Shown: positions 6,549 to 13,962, counted from the first letter of the stretch. The stretch: DNA of 14,082 nt from an uncultured Lachnospiraceae bacterium (GCA_934376945.1 CAKRPI010000057.1:1-14082), one strand, 5' to 3'. Notes: generated by a model not told the origin, from the letters alone. A program made the numbers and translations.

Positions 6549-9014
6549 TTATTTCGTTTCCATGCTCTCGCTCTCTGTCTCTTCTGTCTTCGTCAGGATT
6601 ACCTGATTGGACGAACGAAACAGCGTATCCGATGATCCCATCTGATTTACCACAACTTCATTGTCTCCGGATGGAATATCCTCTTTTTTAATTCTAAGCA
6701 GCTTCGAGGAAAGATACTTTGTGCTTACCTTCGCCTCATTGACAAACACGCGACTCCAGTTCGTGAAATTTTGTCCGATCACATAATAATAACGGTCAGT
6801 CTCCATAATCTGATCGATCACCACTTCTTCCGTACCCATGATCAGATTTGAGGCAGGATACGGATTCCCACCGCCGTAAACGTAATGATCTCCATACAGG
6901 ATATCATACTGCAGCAGCTCCATCGCTTCCTGATATTCCTCTTCTGTCGCATATTTGTAACGGTTCTGCTGAAACCGGAACATAGTGCCGTTATGAATTC
7001 CAAGCGTATCCAATGTATCTGCCATCAGCTGATAAGCGGTCATGCTCTTATCTGATTTTCCAAGCCCGAAATTGTTCCATGTTGCATACTGCGTTTTGAA
7101 CAGCGTTCCGGTCTTCATGTCTGATTCTTCCAGTCCCATGGTCGGCAAATGATCTCCGAACATCACAACAATCGTCGGTTCCCCGCGGTCGCTCAGCATC
7201 TCAATCAGATCACCGATAAACTTATCCGTCTCGTGGAGCATATTCACATAATACTCCCAGGCATACTGCATTCCGCCTTCCACGCCTGTGACCTGGATTT
7301 CCGGATCATCGAGTATCTTTTCCTGTGGATAATCACCATGTGTTCCGACTGTAATCGTATAAACAAAATCTGGCTGATCCGGCGTATAATCCAGCGATTT
7401 TTCGACCTCACCGATCAGGATCTCGTCCTTTGGCCATGTGCCAAGCGGCGTATATTCGCGGATATCCATCATTTCCTTACTCGTGAAGGTGTCAAAGCCC
7501 ATCATCGAAAAGGCATTTCGCCTGCTGTAAAAATTACCACCGTTATTATGAACGACATGTGTGCCATATCCAATCTCGCTTAAATCTGAAGCAATACTCT
7601 CACAGTTTGTCTGCTTCAGGATCGTTTTATACGGATATTCACCCAGTCCGAAAAACTGCATTCCCATTCCTGTAAGCACTTCAAACTCTGTATTCGCAGT
7701 ACCGGCTCCGACAACGGGAACCTCCAGATAGCCGGAGGAAAAATGATGATAAAGATAACGAAAATTCGGGACAGGATCTTCACTCAGCTGCAGAAAATTG
7801 ACAAGCTCCGGGTCTACAAACGATTCGAGCAAAATACAAATGATATTCGGATGCTCGGCTGTTGCCCCATCTGATGCATCATCTGCTGTATCATCCGACA
7901 CAACCGACTGTTCCGTTTCCTGCAAAGCAGCGCTATCTGCCACAGCCGACTGTTCCGTTTCCTGCAAAGCAGCACTATCTGTCACGGTCGATGGTTCCGT
8001 TTCCGGCAAAGCAGCGCTATCCGCAGACATTGTCTTCACGCTCGTTTCCGGTATAAGCGATGACTGTATTTCCCCTTTAACGGACAAGCCGGAAGCATCC
8101 CTTACCGATGCTTCCGTGCCTGTTTTCATTTCTTCTATCCGTCCCTCTTCGGCCGGAATCTGTTCTTCTGTTTCAGCGGATGTCTGTGCAAGCTGCTCCT
8201 CCGTACTGTTGCCGATCTTGGCAAGCACTGCATCCACTGCTTCTTCCGAGTAAGTACTCGGTGTGCTCATCCCGCGATCCAGCACACTGGAAGAAAAGCT
8301 GTATACAAAACCATAATCCTTATACCCCTGTGCCAGATTCTCAAAATAATCGGTCAGGATATTATTGCTGACTGCCGCATCTGTCACAGTCGGAATCATC
8401 ATTACCACAGCAGCTGTCATTGCAAGTCCAAACACCCGGTGTGTCTTTCCCTGATATTTCGGTCCCTTAAACCACAGTACCACGAGAAACAAAAGCACAA
8501 GGCTTACACCGACAATCACCAGCACTGCTTCACCTGCCGTAAAGTAATTACTCTGCATCGTAAACAGGTCTCCGACCATTTTCAGATCTGTAAAACTGAA
8601 CGGCGATACACGCTTGGCCAAAATACAGCCGTTAATAATACCAAGGAAAAGCCAGAATACCGAGATCACGGTACGAAGCAGCGCTCTTCTGCGCACGGTA
8701 TAAACCAGCAGAAGCGATGCAAATACGATCAGTGAATTATAAAGGAAGACCAGATTCCGATCCAGCACGAAGCTGCACGCTTCCAGAAAAGAATGGCGTG
8801 ATACCCACTCAATCACAAAACAAACGCCACATGCCAGGAGCACATGGAATAAGATAGAATAGCGATTCAGGAAATGAAGCACTGCCTGACTTTTCGGAGA
8901 ATGCTCCGCGCGCGTCTTCAGCTCCTGCAGCTTTTCATCTGCAGCTCTTCTTGCCTCTGCCCGTGCCGCTTTTCTGCTTTCTTTTTCTTTTGAATCCTTC
9001 TTATTTCTCAACAT
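6549..9014 (-). CDS. LtaS-family membrane phosphoglycerol transferase (lipoteichoic acid synthase-like) with repeat linker
   Basis: Polytopic membrane enzyme of 821 residues with an external sulfatase-fold catalytic domain. The family transfers glycerol-phosphate from phosphatidylglycerol to a cell-envelope glycolipid or polymer. Seen: a charged cytoplasmic N-terminus, five membrane helices (about 46-70, 87-107, 113-133, 163-182, 194-212), an acidic low-complexity linker (about 250-387), then the catalytic domain. It has LLESFVD (Glu397), GAGTANTEFE (Thr439, the expected nucleophile), VVHNNGGNFYSRRN, TVGTHGDYP and FGDHLP (Asp621, His622). The C-terminal 95 residues look beta-rich (YYVIGQNFTNWSRVFVN) and resemble an IPT/TIG-type domain; this is inference. 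The start is uncertain: the ATG at 9014 has GTGAGG close by, the adjacent TTG (9011) is better spaced from AGGAG, and a TTG at 9029 lacks an RBS. At 821 residues it is longer than the roughly 650 of typical LtaS. The exact polymer is not predictable. Confidence 0.9.
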   Translation of the reverse strand: MLRNKKDSKEKESRKAARAEARRAADEKLQELKTRAEHSPKSQAVLHFLNRYSILFHVLLACGVCFVIEWVSRHSFLEACSFVLDRNLVFLYNSLIVFASLLLVYTVRRRALLRTVISVFWLFLGIINGCILAKRVSPFSFTDLKMVGDLFTMQSNYFTAGEAVLVIVGVSLVLLFLVVLWFKGPKYQGKTHRVFGLAMTAAVVMMIPTVTDAAVSNNILTDYFENLAQGYKDYGFVYSFSSSVLDRGMSTPSTYSEEAVDAVLAKIGNSTEEQLAQTSAETEEQIPAEEGRIEEMKTGTEASVRDASGLSVKGEIQSSLIPETSVKTMSADSAALPETEPSTVTDSAALQETEQSAVADSAALQETEQSVVSDDTADDASDGATAEHPNIICILLESFVDPELVNFLQLSEDPVPNFRYLYHHFSSGYLEVPVVGAGTANTEFEVLTGMGMQFFGLGEYPYKTILKQTNCESIASDLSEIGYGTHVVHNNGGNFYSRRNAFSMMGFDTFTSKEMMDIREYTPLGTWPKDEILIGEVEKSLDYTPDQPDFVYTITVGTHGDYPQEKILDDPEIQVTGVEGGMQYAWEYYVNMLHETDKFIGDLIEMLSDRGEPTIVVMFGDHLPTMGLEESDMKTGTLFKTQYATWNNFGLGKSDKSMTAYQLMADTLDTLGIHNGTMFRFQQNRYKYATEEEYQEAMELLQYDILYGDHYVYGGGNPYPASNLIMGTEEVVIDQIMETDRYYYVIGQNFTNWSRVFVNEAKVSTKYLSSKLLRIKKEDIPSGDNEVVVNQMGSSDTLFRSSNQVILTKTEETESESMETK
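7904..8029 (-). repeat. Three 42-bp tandem repeats coding for a 14-residue linker repeat
   Basis: Units at 7904-7945, 7946-7987 and 7988-8029 share a 42-bp period in frame with the LtaS-like gene. They encode copies of DSAALQETEQSAVA, the first (N-terminal) copy diverged to DSAALPETEPSTVT. The two downstream units are nearly identical at DNA level, which points to recent expansion or contraction. The repeat lies in the external acidic linker between the membrane part and the catalytic domain. Confidence 0.9.
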
Positions 9015-9168
9015 ATTCTCCTCACCCAATCAAAACGAACCTTCCCGATCCGTTTTACTTCCACCCATACCAGGCTACCCTTCAACCCGGCTTTGTTGTC
9101 ATGTCACATTTCCTTTACTTTTTTATATGGTATGTAAATTTACGTAAAGTCTTTTTAAGACAGTTGAA

Positions 9169-9197
9169 AGATTAATCTAAAATTTGTAAAAAGTCAA
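9169..9197 (-). promoter_or_regulatory. Possible promoter of the LtaS-like gene
   Basis: Minus-strand TTGACT (9197-9192) lies 17 bp from TAATCT (9174-9169), a good -35 with a weak -10. Transcription would start near 9162, giving a leader of about 148 nt. Two short palindromes fall at the start of that leader: GTCTT-TTT-AAGAC (9149-9161) and GTAAATTTAC (9134-9143). They may be operators, and the region is otherwise AT-rich with nothing recognised. Confidence 0.4.
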
Positions 9198-9256
9198 CCA
9201 ACTTCGGATAAATTTAAGGTTTTTTTCACTTTCCTTACATAAAGCAGCGGATTTTT

Positions 9257-9308
9257 TTACAGAATTTAGCATAAGATTCTCTGGATTCTTTTTCTGTAAT
9301 GTGATAAT
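9257..9308 (+). promoter_or_regulatory. Extended -10 promoter of the small lipoprotein, with upstream inverted repeat
   Basis: TGTGATAAT at 9300-9308 is a good extended -10 element (TGn plus GATAAT), about 37 bp before the lipoprotein ATG. No strong -35 is seen. TTACAGAA (9257-9264) and TTCTGTAA (9292-9299) are perfect 8-bp inverted repeats that straddle the -35 region, a position expected for a regulator site. Confidence 0.4.
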
Positions 9309-9344
9309 TTATATGTAGTAAAGAAAGAAGGGATTCCTGATCTT

Positions 9345-9842
9345 ATGAAAAAGTTACTATATATTTTTCTTTTCTCGCTTCTGATTTTGTCAGGTTGTGA
9401 AAAAAAGCAGGAGCTTCTGGCCCCTGCCTCTCTTTTTGTAATGAAAGGTGATACGACTGCCAATGGCATCCGTCCTGGTGACGGTCCTGACGCATTTCAG
9501 GCTGCCTACCGGGATTATACCCTGCAGGTCGCCTGGAATGATGCAGAATCCAACTTTATGGTTATGTCCGCGGATAAGATCCCGTACGATGATGAAATTT
9601 CTGTCATGATTGCCACACTTTTTATTGATGGAAAGCCGGTTGAACCGGAAGCCTTCTGTCAGGAACACGACATTTCCTCGGATGAGATTCACGACCTGCT
9701 CAGTTCTCCGGATTATCTCCGAAAACACGATGTCATCTACCGCTATCTTGTTTTTGAATGGAACAGCGGAAAAATCGCAGACATTTCTTCTGAAGAGCTT
9801 AATTATAATGAAACCTTCGAAACGCCTCGCAGCGGAACGTAA
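9345..9842 (+). CDS. Small lipoprotein of unknown function
   Basis: Predicted surface lipoprotein of 165 residues. Seen: MKKLLYIFLFSLLILSGCEKK, a textbook lipoprotein signal with lipobox LSGC and Cys18 as the lipid-modified residue. The mature part of about 147 residues is acidic and mixed alpha/beta in appearance (VMKGDTTANGIRPGDGPDAF, then IYRYLVFEWNSGKIADISSEE). I recognise no domain. GDTTANGIRPGDGPDAFQAAY resembles a beta-strand plus helix unit seen in some secreted Firmicutes proteins, but this is not assigned. The ATG has AAGGGA about 11 nt upstream, a rather long spacing. It is divergent from the LtaS-like gene and convergent with the methyltransferase, so it is probably monocistronic. 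Small hairpins at 9831-9848 and 9853-9864 lie at its end, neither with a proper T-run. Confidence 0.75.
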   Translation: MKKLLYIFLFSLLILSGCEKKQELLAPASLFVMKGDTTANGIRPGDGPDAFQAAYRDYTLQVAWNDAESNFMVMSADKIPYDDEISVMIATLFIDGKPVEPEAFCQEHDISSDEIHDLLSSPDYLRKHDVIYRYLVFEWNSGKIADISSEELNYNETFETPRSGT

Positions 9843-9882
9843 ACCGCTATTCACGGCCTGCCGTATAAGAGGCGCGCAGTTC

Positions 9883-10644
9883 TCATTTTTCTGACTGCTT
9901 TTGAATTTCCCGCGCTACAAAATACACGCGCTCGCTGTCTGCTTTTGGCTTTTCAAATGTAAATGCATCATAAATGGCTTCCAGCTTCATTCCTGCTTCC
10001 TCCAGCAGATCACAGATCGTATCCAGATCGTATGCCCGCTGATAATGGGTCTCTTCGTATTTTTCGTAGAGACCCTCTTTGTTTTCAATAAATAAAGTCA
10101 GATCGTACTCATTGATCATCTCTTCTTCATCGTACCAGTTTTCCCAGATAAAGCTGCTTTCCTCGCGATTTTCTGCAATGACCGATTCCCCAAGCTGTTC
10201 ATATTTAAATTTCGTGTTGAGATCAAAGATAAACACTCCGCCAGGATCAAGATAATTGTTGACAAGCCGGAATACCTGCAGCAAATCTTCCTCCTCCGTA
10301 ATATAATTCATCGAGTCACAGACACTCACCACCGCGCGCACCGTACCGTAAAGCTCAAATTCCCGCATGTCCTGCTGAAGATACAAAATATCCAGTCCCG
10401 ACTTTTCTTTTTTTTCAAGTGCAATCTCCAGCATATCAGGCGCTGCATCCACACCGATCATATCGTATCCCATTCTGGATAATAGTTCGGTCATCGTTCC
10501 TGTGCCACAGCCAAGCTCAAGCACCAGGCCATCCTTTACGCCATTCTTCCGGAGCAGCTCTCGCAGATATACACTCCACTCTTCATATGGAATATTGTCC
10601 ATGAACAGATCATAAACTCTTGCAAAACTTTCGTAGCTTGCCAT
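9883..10644 (-). CDS. SAM-dependent class I methyltransferase
   Basis: Soluble Rossmann-fold methyltransferase of 253 residues. Seen: motif I VLELGCGTGTMTELL (41-55) for S-adenosylmethionine, motif II GVDAAPDMLEIA with acidic Asp66, LQQDMREF (Asp92), and VVSVCDSMNYI as motif IV. The overall pattern resembles YqeM-like methyltransferases. The methyl acceptor cannot be told. The C-terminal part (about 150-250) contains WENWYDEEEMINEYDLTLF and is likely the substrate-facing region. It lies 73 bp after hisC on the same strand with no terminator between, so it is probably the third gene of the ABC-hisC-methyltransferase cluster. The ribosome binding site is weak (AGAGAG). Confidence 0.85.
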   Translation of the reverse strand: MASYESFARVYDLFMDNIPYEEWSVYLRELLRKNGVKDGLVLELGCGTGTMTELLSRMGYDMIGVDAAPDMLEIALEKKEKSGLDILYLQQDMREFELYGTVRAVVSVCDSMNYITEEEDLLQVFRLVNNYLDPGGVFIFDLNTKFKYEQLGESVIAENREESSFIWENWYDEEEMINEYDLTLFIENKEGLYEKYEETHYQRAYDLDTICDLLEEAGMKLEAIYDAFTFEKPKADSERVYFVAREIQKQSEK

Positions 10645-10717
10645 TGTTGTTCTCTCTTTCTGAATATTGTGCCAATCCTGCCCACTATTCGCATATCGTA
10701 AAGCCTGCGCTCCACTT

Positions 10718-11773
10718 TTATGCTATATAGTGCTCAAGAAACGCAAGCAGCGCTTCCATCTGTGCATCAGTTCCGATCGTGATGCGCAAGTACTGGGAAA
10801 TCCGTGGCTTTTTAAAGTAACGAACGTAAATACCGACCTCCTTAAGTGCCTGAAACAGTTTTTCCGCATCCACGTTTGGGTTGGTCACAAACAAAAAGTT
10901 CGCCTTCGAATCTCCAAATGTAAATCCCAGCTCTGCCATTCGCTGCTTCGTGCGTTCCCGCGTTGCAATAATTCTTGCTCTTGTTTCCTCGAAATAATCT
11001 CTGTCCCGGATTGCCGCTGTTCCAAGTGCAATTGTTGTTGCATTCATCGTATAAGAATTGAAGGAATATTTTACATCAGAAAGGGCTCGGATCAAATCTG
11101 CATTTCCCATTGCATAGCCGATACGCATCCCTGCCATGGAGCGTGACTTGGAAAAGGTCTGTACTACCAGAAGATTTTCGTAGCGGTCGATCAGGGAAAG
11201 TGCGGAAGCTCCTCCAAAATCAATGTACGCCTCATCCACGATCACAATTACATCCTGATTGTGCACAAGAATATCCTCGATTGCCTCAAGAGAAAGCAGC
11301 TCTCCGGTCGGCGCATTCGGATTCGGGAAGATCACACCTCCGTTTTCCTTATAATAATCCTCCTTCACAATTTCAAAACGATCATTTAACGGCTGGCACT
11401 GATACGGAATCCGGAACAGATCTGCCCACACATCGTAAAAGGAATACGTGATATCCGGAAAAAGAATCGGCTTTTCTGAGTTAAAGAAGGTCAAAAAGCA
11501 CATTGCCAGTACATCATCCGATCCGACGCCGACAAATACCTGCTCCGGCTTCAGACCGTAAAAATCCGCAATCGCATCGGTCAGCTGCTGTGCGGCCGGA
11601 TCCGGATATTTCCGAAACGGCTCCGTCTCCAGCCTTTGAAGTGTCTCTGCCACCTTCGGAGAAGGCGGATACGGATTCTCATTCGTATTCAGCTTGATCA
11701 CGTTTTTCTGTTTTGGCTGTTCGCCCGGTACATACGGTGTTACCTTTCGGATATTCTTTTCCCATTCTCTCAT
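10718..11773 (-). CDS. hisC: Histidinol-phosphate aminotransferase
   Basis: PLP-dependent fold-type I aminotransferase of 351 residues, expected to convert imidazole-acetol phosphate plus glutamate into histidinol phosphate plus 2-oxoglutarate in histidine synthesis. Seen: KLNTNENPYPPSP near the N-terminus, VGVGSDDVLAM, PNPNAPTG (Asn153), VIVDEAYIDF (Asp180, Tyr183), and TFSKSRSMAGMRIGYAM with Lys209 as the Schiff-base lysine and Arg217 as a phosphate-binding residue. The C-terminal part has ISQYLRITIGT. Length and motifs are typical of HisC. The ATG at 11773 has GGAG 10 nt upstream. It sits 58 bp behind the ABC transporter and is not beside other his genes. Related phenylalanine or aromatic aminotransferases share these motifs, so substrate is likely but not certain. 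Confidence 0.88.
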   Translation of the reverse strand: MREWEKNIRKVTPYVPGEQPKQKNVIKLNTNENPYPPSPKVAETLQRLETEPFRKYPDPAAQQLTDAIADFYGLKPEQVFVGVGSDDVLAMCFLTFFNSEKPILFPDITYSFYDVWADLFRIPYQCQPLNDRFEIVKEDYYKENGGVIFPNPNAPTGELLSLEAIEDILVHNQDVIVIVDEAYIDFGGASALSLIDRYENLLVVQTFSKSRSMAGMRIGYAMGNADLIRALSDVKYSFNSYTMNATTIALGTAAIRDRDYFEETRARIIATRERTKQRMAELGFTFGDSKANFLFVTNPNVDAEKLFQALKEVGIYVRYFKKPRISQYLRITIGTDAQMEALLAFLEHYIA

Positions 11774-11831
11774 AATTTTGTCACTCCTTCGTTTCTCCGG
11801 TTTTCTGCTGCTTTATTTCTTTTTGCTCTGT

Positions 11832-13559
11832 TTACCTGCCGTGATACAGTTTTGCGTACGCTCCGCCTTTTTTCAGCAGTTCCTCATGCGTTCCCTCTTC
11901 CTCGATCCCATTTGCGGTCAGCACCAGAATCCGGCCTGCATTACGGATCGTAGAAAGACGGTGTGCGATGACAAATGTAGTCCGGCCTTTGGCCAGCTGC
12001 TCCATCGAGTCCTGCACAATTTTCTCACTCTCATTATCAAGAGCGGATGTTGCCTCGTCAAAGATCAGGATCGCCGGATTTTTCAAAAATACACGCGCGA
12101 TCGAGAGTCGCTGCTTCTGACCTCCTGACAGCTTTACACCGCGCTGTCCGATATCCGTCAGATAACCATCAGGCAGCTGAGAGATAAACGAATCCGCATT
12201 CGCAAGCTTTGCTGCCCGGATCACCTCCTCGTCGGTCGCATCCGGTCTGCCGTAGCGGATGTTTTCCATAATATTTTCTGCAAACAGATACACGTCCTGC
12301 TGTACGATTCCGATCTGTCTTCTTAAATCCTTCAGTTTAATTTTTCGGATATCCTGTCCGTCCAGCAGGATTTTACCGGAATCCACATCATAAAACCGTG
12401 GGATCAGACTGCAAAGCGTTGTCTTTCCTCCACCGGAGGAACCGACGATCGCCACATAATCCCCTGCATTCACCTTCAGATCGATGTGGGTCAATACACG
12501 ATCCTGCTTCGATTCGTATTTAAAGGACACATCGTCAAACTCTATGGCTCCCTTTACGGTATCCACCGAAACGGCATCCTTTGCATCTGTGATATCCGGC
12601 TCCACATCCATAATCTCCAGAAAACGCTCGTACCCTGTGTAGCCATTCTGGAACTGCTCCGTAAAATTGATCAGCTTCTTGATTGGTTCTGTAAAATTGC
12701 TGATATACAAAAGGAAGGTCACCAGATCGGTCACTGCCATCCTGTCTGTTGTAATCAAAGCTGTACCAACAAGCAGGACAACGATCGACACAAGCGTTGT
12801 CAGGGCTCCAAGACCGGAATGGTACCAGCCCATATACCAATAGCTGCGCCGCTTCGATTCAACAAAGCGTTCGTTTCCGCTTCGGAACTTCTCCAGCTCG
12901 ATTGACTCGTTTCCAAATGACTTGACCGCACGTACACCGGACAGGCTGTCTTCGATCTGACTGTTGATATCCGCAATTCTTGCGCGGTTCGTCTTAAATG
13001 CCACCTTCATCTTTTTGTTCAGCACGAACGCATAGATACCGATCACGGGAACAAATGCAAAGGTAACCAGCGTCAGAGTCAGATTGATCTGCGAAAGAAT
13101 GAGAAAGGAACCCACAAATTTGATCACGGAGATCATTACATCCTCTGGCCCGTGGTGCAAAAGCTCGCTGATATCAAACAGGTCGGTCGTCACTCTCGAA
13201 AGCAGCTGCCCGACCTTCTGATTATCAAAAAAGGTAAAGGACAGCTTCTGATAATGCTCAAATATCTCATTTCGCATATCATGCTCGATCTTCGCACCCA
13301 TGATATGACCGTAATATGCAATAAAAAAATTGCAGTAGCACTCCAGCGCCACCATAGCAAGCATCACCGCGCCCAGCTTTGCGATGATCTGCAGTGCCTC
13401 ATTTCCCGGCAGAATAATAACATTTGTCGTAATATACCTCACAATCAGCGGAATACCAAGCGATATGCCCGCCCCAATGATCGCAAAGAGCAGATCGGCC
13501 AAAAAAAGCGTCCGGTACGGACGATAATAGCCGGCAAGCCGCTTCCACTTATGTTCCAT
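11832..13559 (-). CDS. ABC exporter half-transporter (membrane domain fused to ATPase)
   Basis: Type IV ABC exporter half-unit of 575 residues that works as a dimer to export a hydrophobic compound, peptide or lipid. Seen: a six-helix membrane domain (about 15-310) followed by an ATPase with Walker A GSSGGGKTT (373-381), Q-loop Gln420-421, signature LSGGQKQR (478-485), Walker B ILIFDE with catalytic Glu502, and the H-loop His533 in VIAHRLSTI. All catalytic residues are intact, so a homodimer is possible; no partner is adjacent. The frame is open upstream to an ATG at 13688, but the promoter at 13620-13648 lies inside that extension. GGAGGAG is 7 nt before the ATG at 13559, which is chosen. 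It lacks the peptidase domain of bacteriocin exporters. Substrate is unknown; multidrug or lipid export is the family default. Confidence 0.93.
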   Translation of the reverse strand: MEHKWKRLAGYYRPYRTLFLADLLFAIIGAGISLGIPLIVRYITTNVIILPGNEALQIIAKLGAVMLAMVALECYCNFFIAYYGHIMGAKIEHDMRNEIFEHYQKLSFTFFDNQKVGQLLSRVTTDLFDISELLHHGPEDVMISVIKFVGSFLILSQINLTLTLVTFAFVPVIGIYAFVLNKKMKVAFKTNRARIADINSQIEDSLSGVRAVKSFGNESIELEKFRSGNERFVESKRRSYWYMGWYHSGLGALTTLVSIVVLLVGTALITTDRMAVTDLVTFLLYISNFTEPIKKLINFTEQFQNGYTGYERFLEIMDVEPDITDAKDAVSVDTVKGAIEFDDVSFKYESKQDRVLTHIDLKVNAGDYVAIVGSSGGGKTTLCSLIPRFYDVDSGKILLDGQDIRKIKLKDLRRQIGIVQQDVYLFAENIMENIRYGRPDATDEEVIRAAKLANADSFISQLPDGYLTDIGQRGVKLSGGQKQRLSIARVFLKNPAILIFDEATSALDNESEKIVQDSMEQLAKGRTTFVIAHRLSTIRNAGRILVLTANGIEEEGTHEELLKKGGAYAKLYHGR

Positions 13560-13581
13560 AACTTTTCTCCTCCGTTTCTCC

Positions 13582-13608
13582 TGTGCGGATTTCTGTTCTA
13601 TCCGCACA
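13582..13608 (-). promoter_or_regulatory. 9-bp inverted repeat in the ABC exporter leader
   Basis: TGTGCGGAT (13582-13590) and ATCCGCACA (13600-13608) are perfectly complementary around a 9-nt loop. They lie within about 5 nt of the predicted transcription start and end about 10 nt before GGAGGAG. It may be a regulator operator just downstream of the promoter or a 5' mRNA stem that affects stability or translation. Confidence 0.55.
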
Positions 13609-13612
13609 CTTT

Positions 13613-13648
13613 GTGTATCATCATACACGGTTCGGGCGAAATCGTCAA
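13613..13648 (-). promoter_or_regulatory. Near-consensus promoter of the ABC exporter, with palindrome over the -10 box
   Basis: Minus-strand TTGACG (13648-13643), a 17-bp spacer and TATGAT (13625-13620) make the best sigma-A promoter in the window. GTGTAT-CATC-ATACAC (13613-13628) is a perfect 6-bp-arm palindrome covering the -10 hexamer, as expected of an operator for a TetR-, GntR- or MarR-type repressor. Confidence 0.75.
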
Positions 13649-13663
13649 TGCAATTCAGACAGC

Positions 13664-13717
13664 AAAAAGCTGCCACTTTTTGATCCATTTTTAATCCATG
13701 ATCTTTAAAGCGGCAGC
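13664..13717 (-). terminator. Intrinsic terminator upstream of the ABC exporter promoter
   Basis: On the minus strand GCTGCCGCTTT (13717-13707) pairs with AAAGTGGCAGC (13679-13669), 11 bp with one G-U, followed at once by TTTTT. The 27-base loop has a repeated ATGGAT. A competing small hairpin, CAGCC-AAA-GGCTG, shares the left arm, so an attenuator-like switch is conceivable. Confidence 0.55.
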
Positions 13718-13784
13718 CTTTGGCTGTAACAACTATCTCTTTGAAAAATTTTCTACCGGTGACATGCGTCTGTCATGAGCATGC

Positions 13785-13868
13785 TCAGAATGGTTTTCCT
13801 GTCACGACAAATTTTTGATAGTTCTGTGTCAGCAGATCCAGATTGCTGAAATTAACCTCTTTCATCAT
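13785..13868 (-). CDS. Possible 27-codon ORF upstream of the ABC exporter
   Basis: Minus-strand ORF with two consecutive ATG codons. The peptide opens MMKEVNFSNLDLLTQNYQ and ends KFVVTGKPF before TGA. Composition looks protein-like, but there is no Shine-Dalgarno directly upstream. Its ATG overlaps by ATGA the stop of an even shorter 20-codon frame (13927-13865) that does have a perfect AAGGAGG with 7-nt spacing. I recognise no family. It could be a leader peptide, a remnant of a gene, or chance. The frame continues into the exporter frame apart from two TGA codons. Confidence 0.25.
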   Translation of the reverse strand: MMKEVNFSNLDLLTQNYQKFVVTGKPF

Positions 13869-13915
13869 CGATGGAAGAAAGTATAACGTCTACCCGTTTT
13901 CACCTGAAATGCCCG

Positions 13916-13962
13916 AAAAACTCCCATGCCCGCACCTCCTTGGTACAGACATGGGAGTTTTT
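13916..13962 (-). terminator. Strong bidirectional intrinsic terminator
   Basis: AAAAACTCCCATG (13916-13928) pairs perfectly with CATGGGAGTTTTT (13950-13962), a 13-bp stem with a 21-nt loop. T-runs occur on both strands. It lies about 50 bp after the stop codon of the gene at the right edge, and so probably ends that minus-strand transcript. The loop carries a perfect AAGGAGG on the minus strand. Confidence 0.85.

Noticed and set aside
7798..8253. 151-codon Ser-rich plus-strand frame
   Set aside because: It is the reverse reading of the repeat linker of the LtaS-like gene; its repeats come from the 42-bp tandem units.
9390..9854. 154-codon open frame antisense to the small lipoprotein
   Set aside because: The plus-strand frame has a textbook lipoprotein signal and its own promoter; the antisense frame shows no domain.
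13560..13688. 43-codon N-terminal extension of the ABC exporter to an ATG at 13688
   Set aside because: A near-consensus promoter lies inside it and an excellent ribosome binding site precedes the ATG at 13559; family alignment also begins there.
13152..13694. 180-codon plus-strand frame opposite the ABC exporter
   Set aside because: Shadow of the exporter membrane domain; no recognisable motif and it runs into the exporter promoter.
13800..13962. T-box or purine riboswitch before the right-hand terminator
   Set aside because: GGTAC and GTCTACC fragments caught the eye, but the conserved T-box core and the purine riboswitch stem arrangement are absent.
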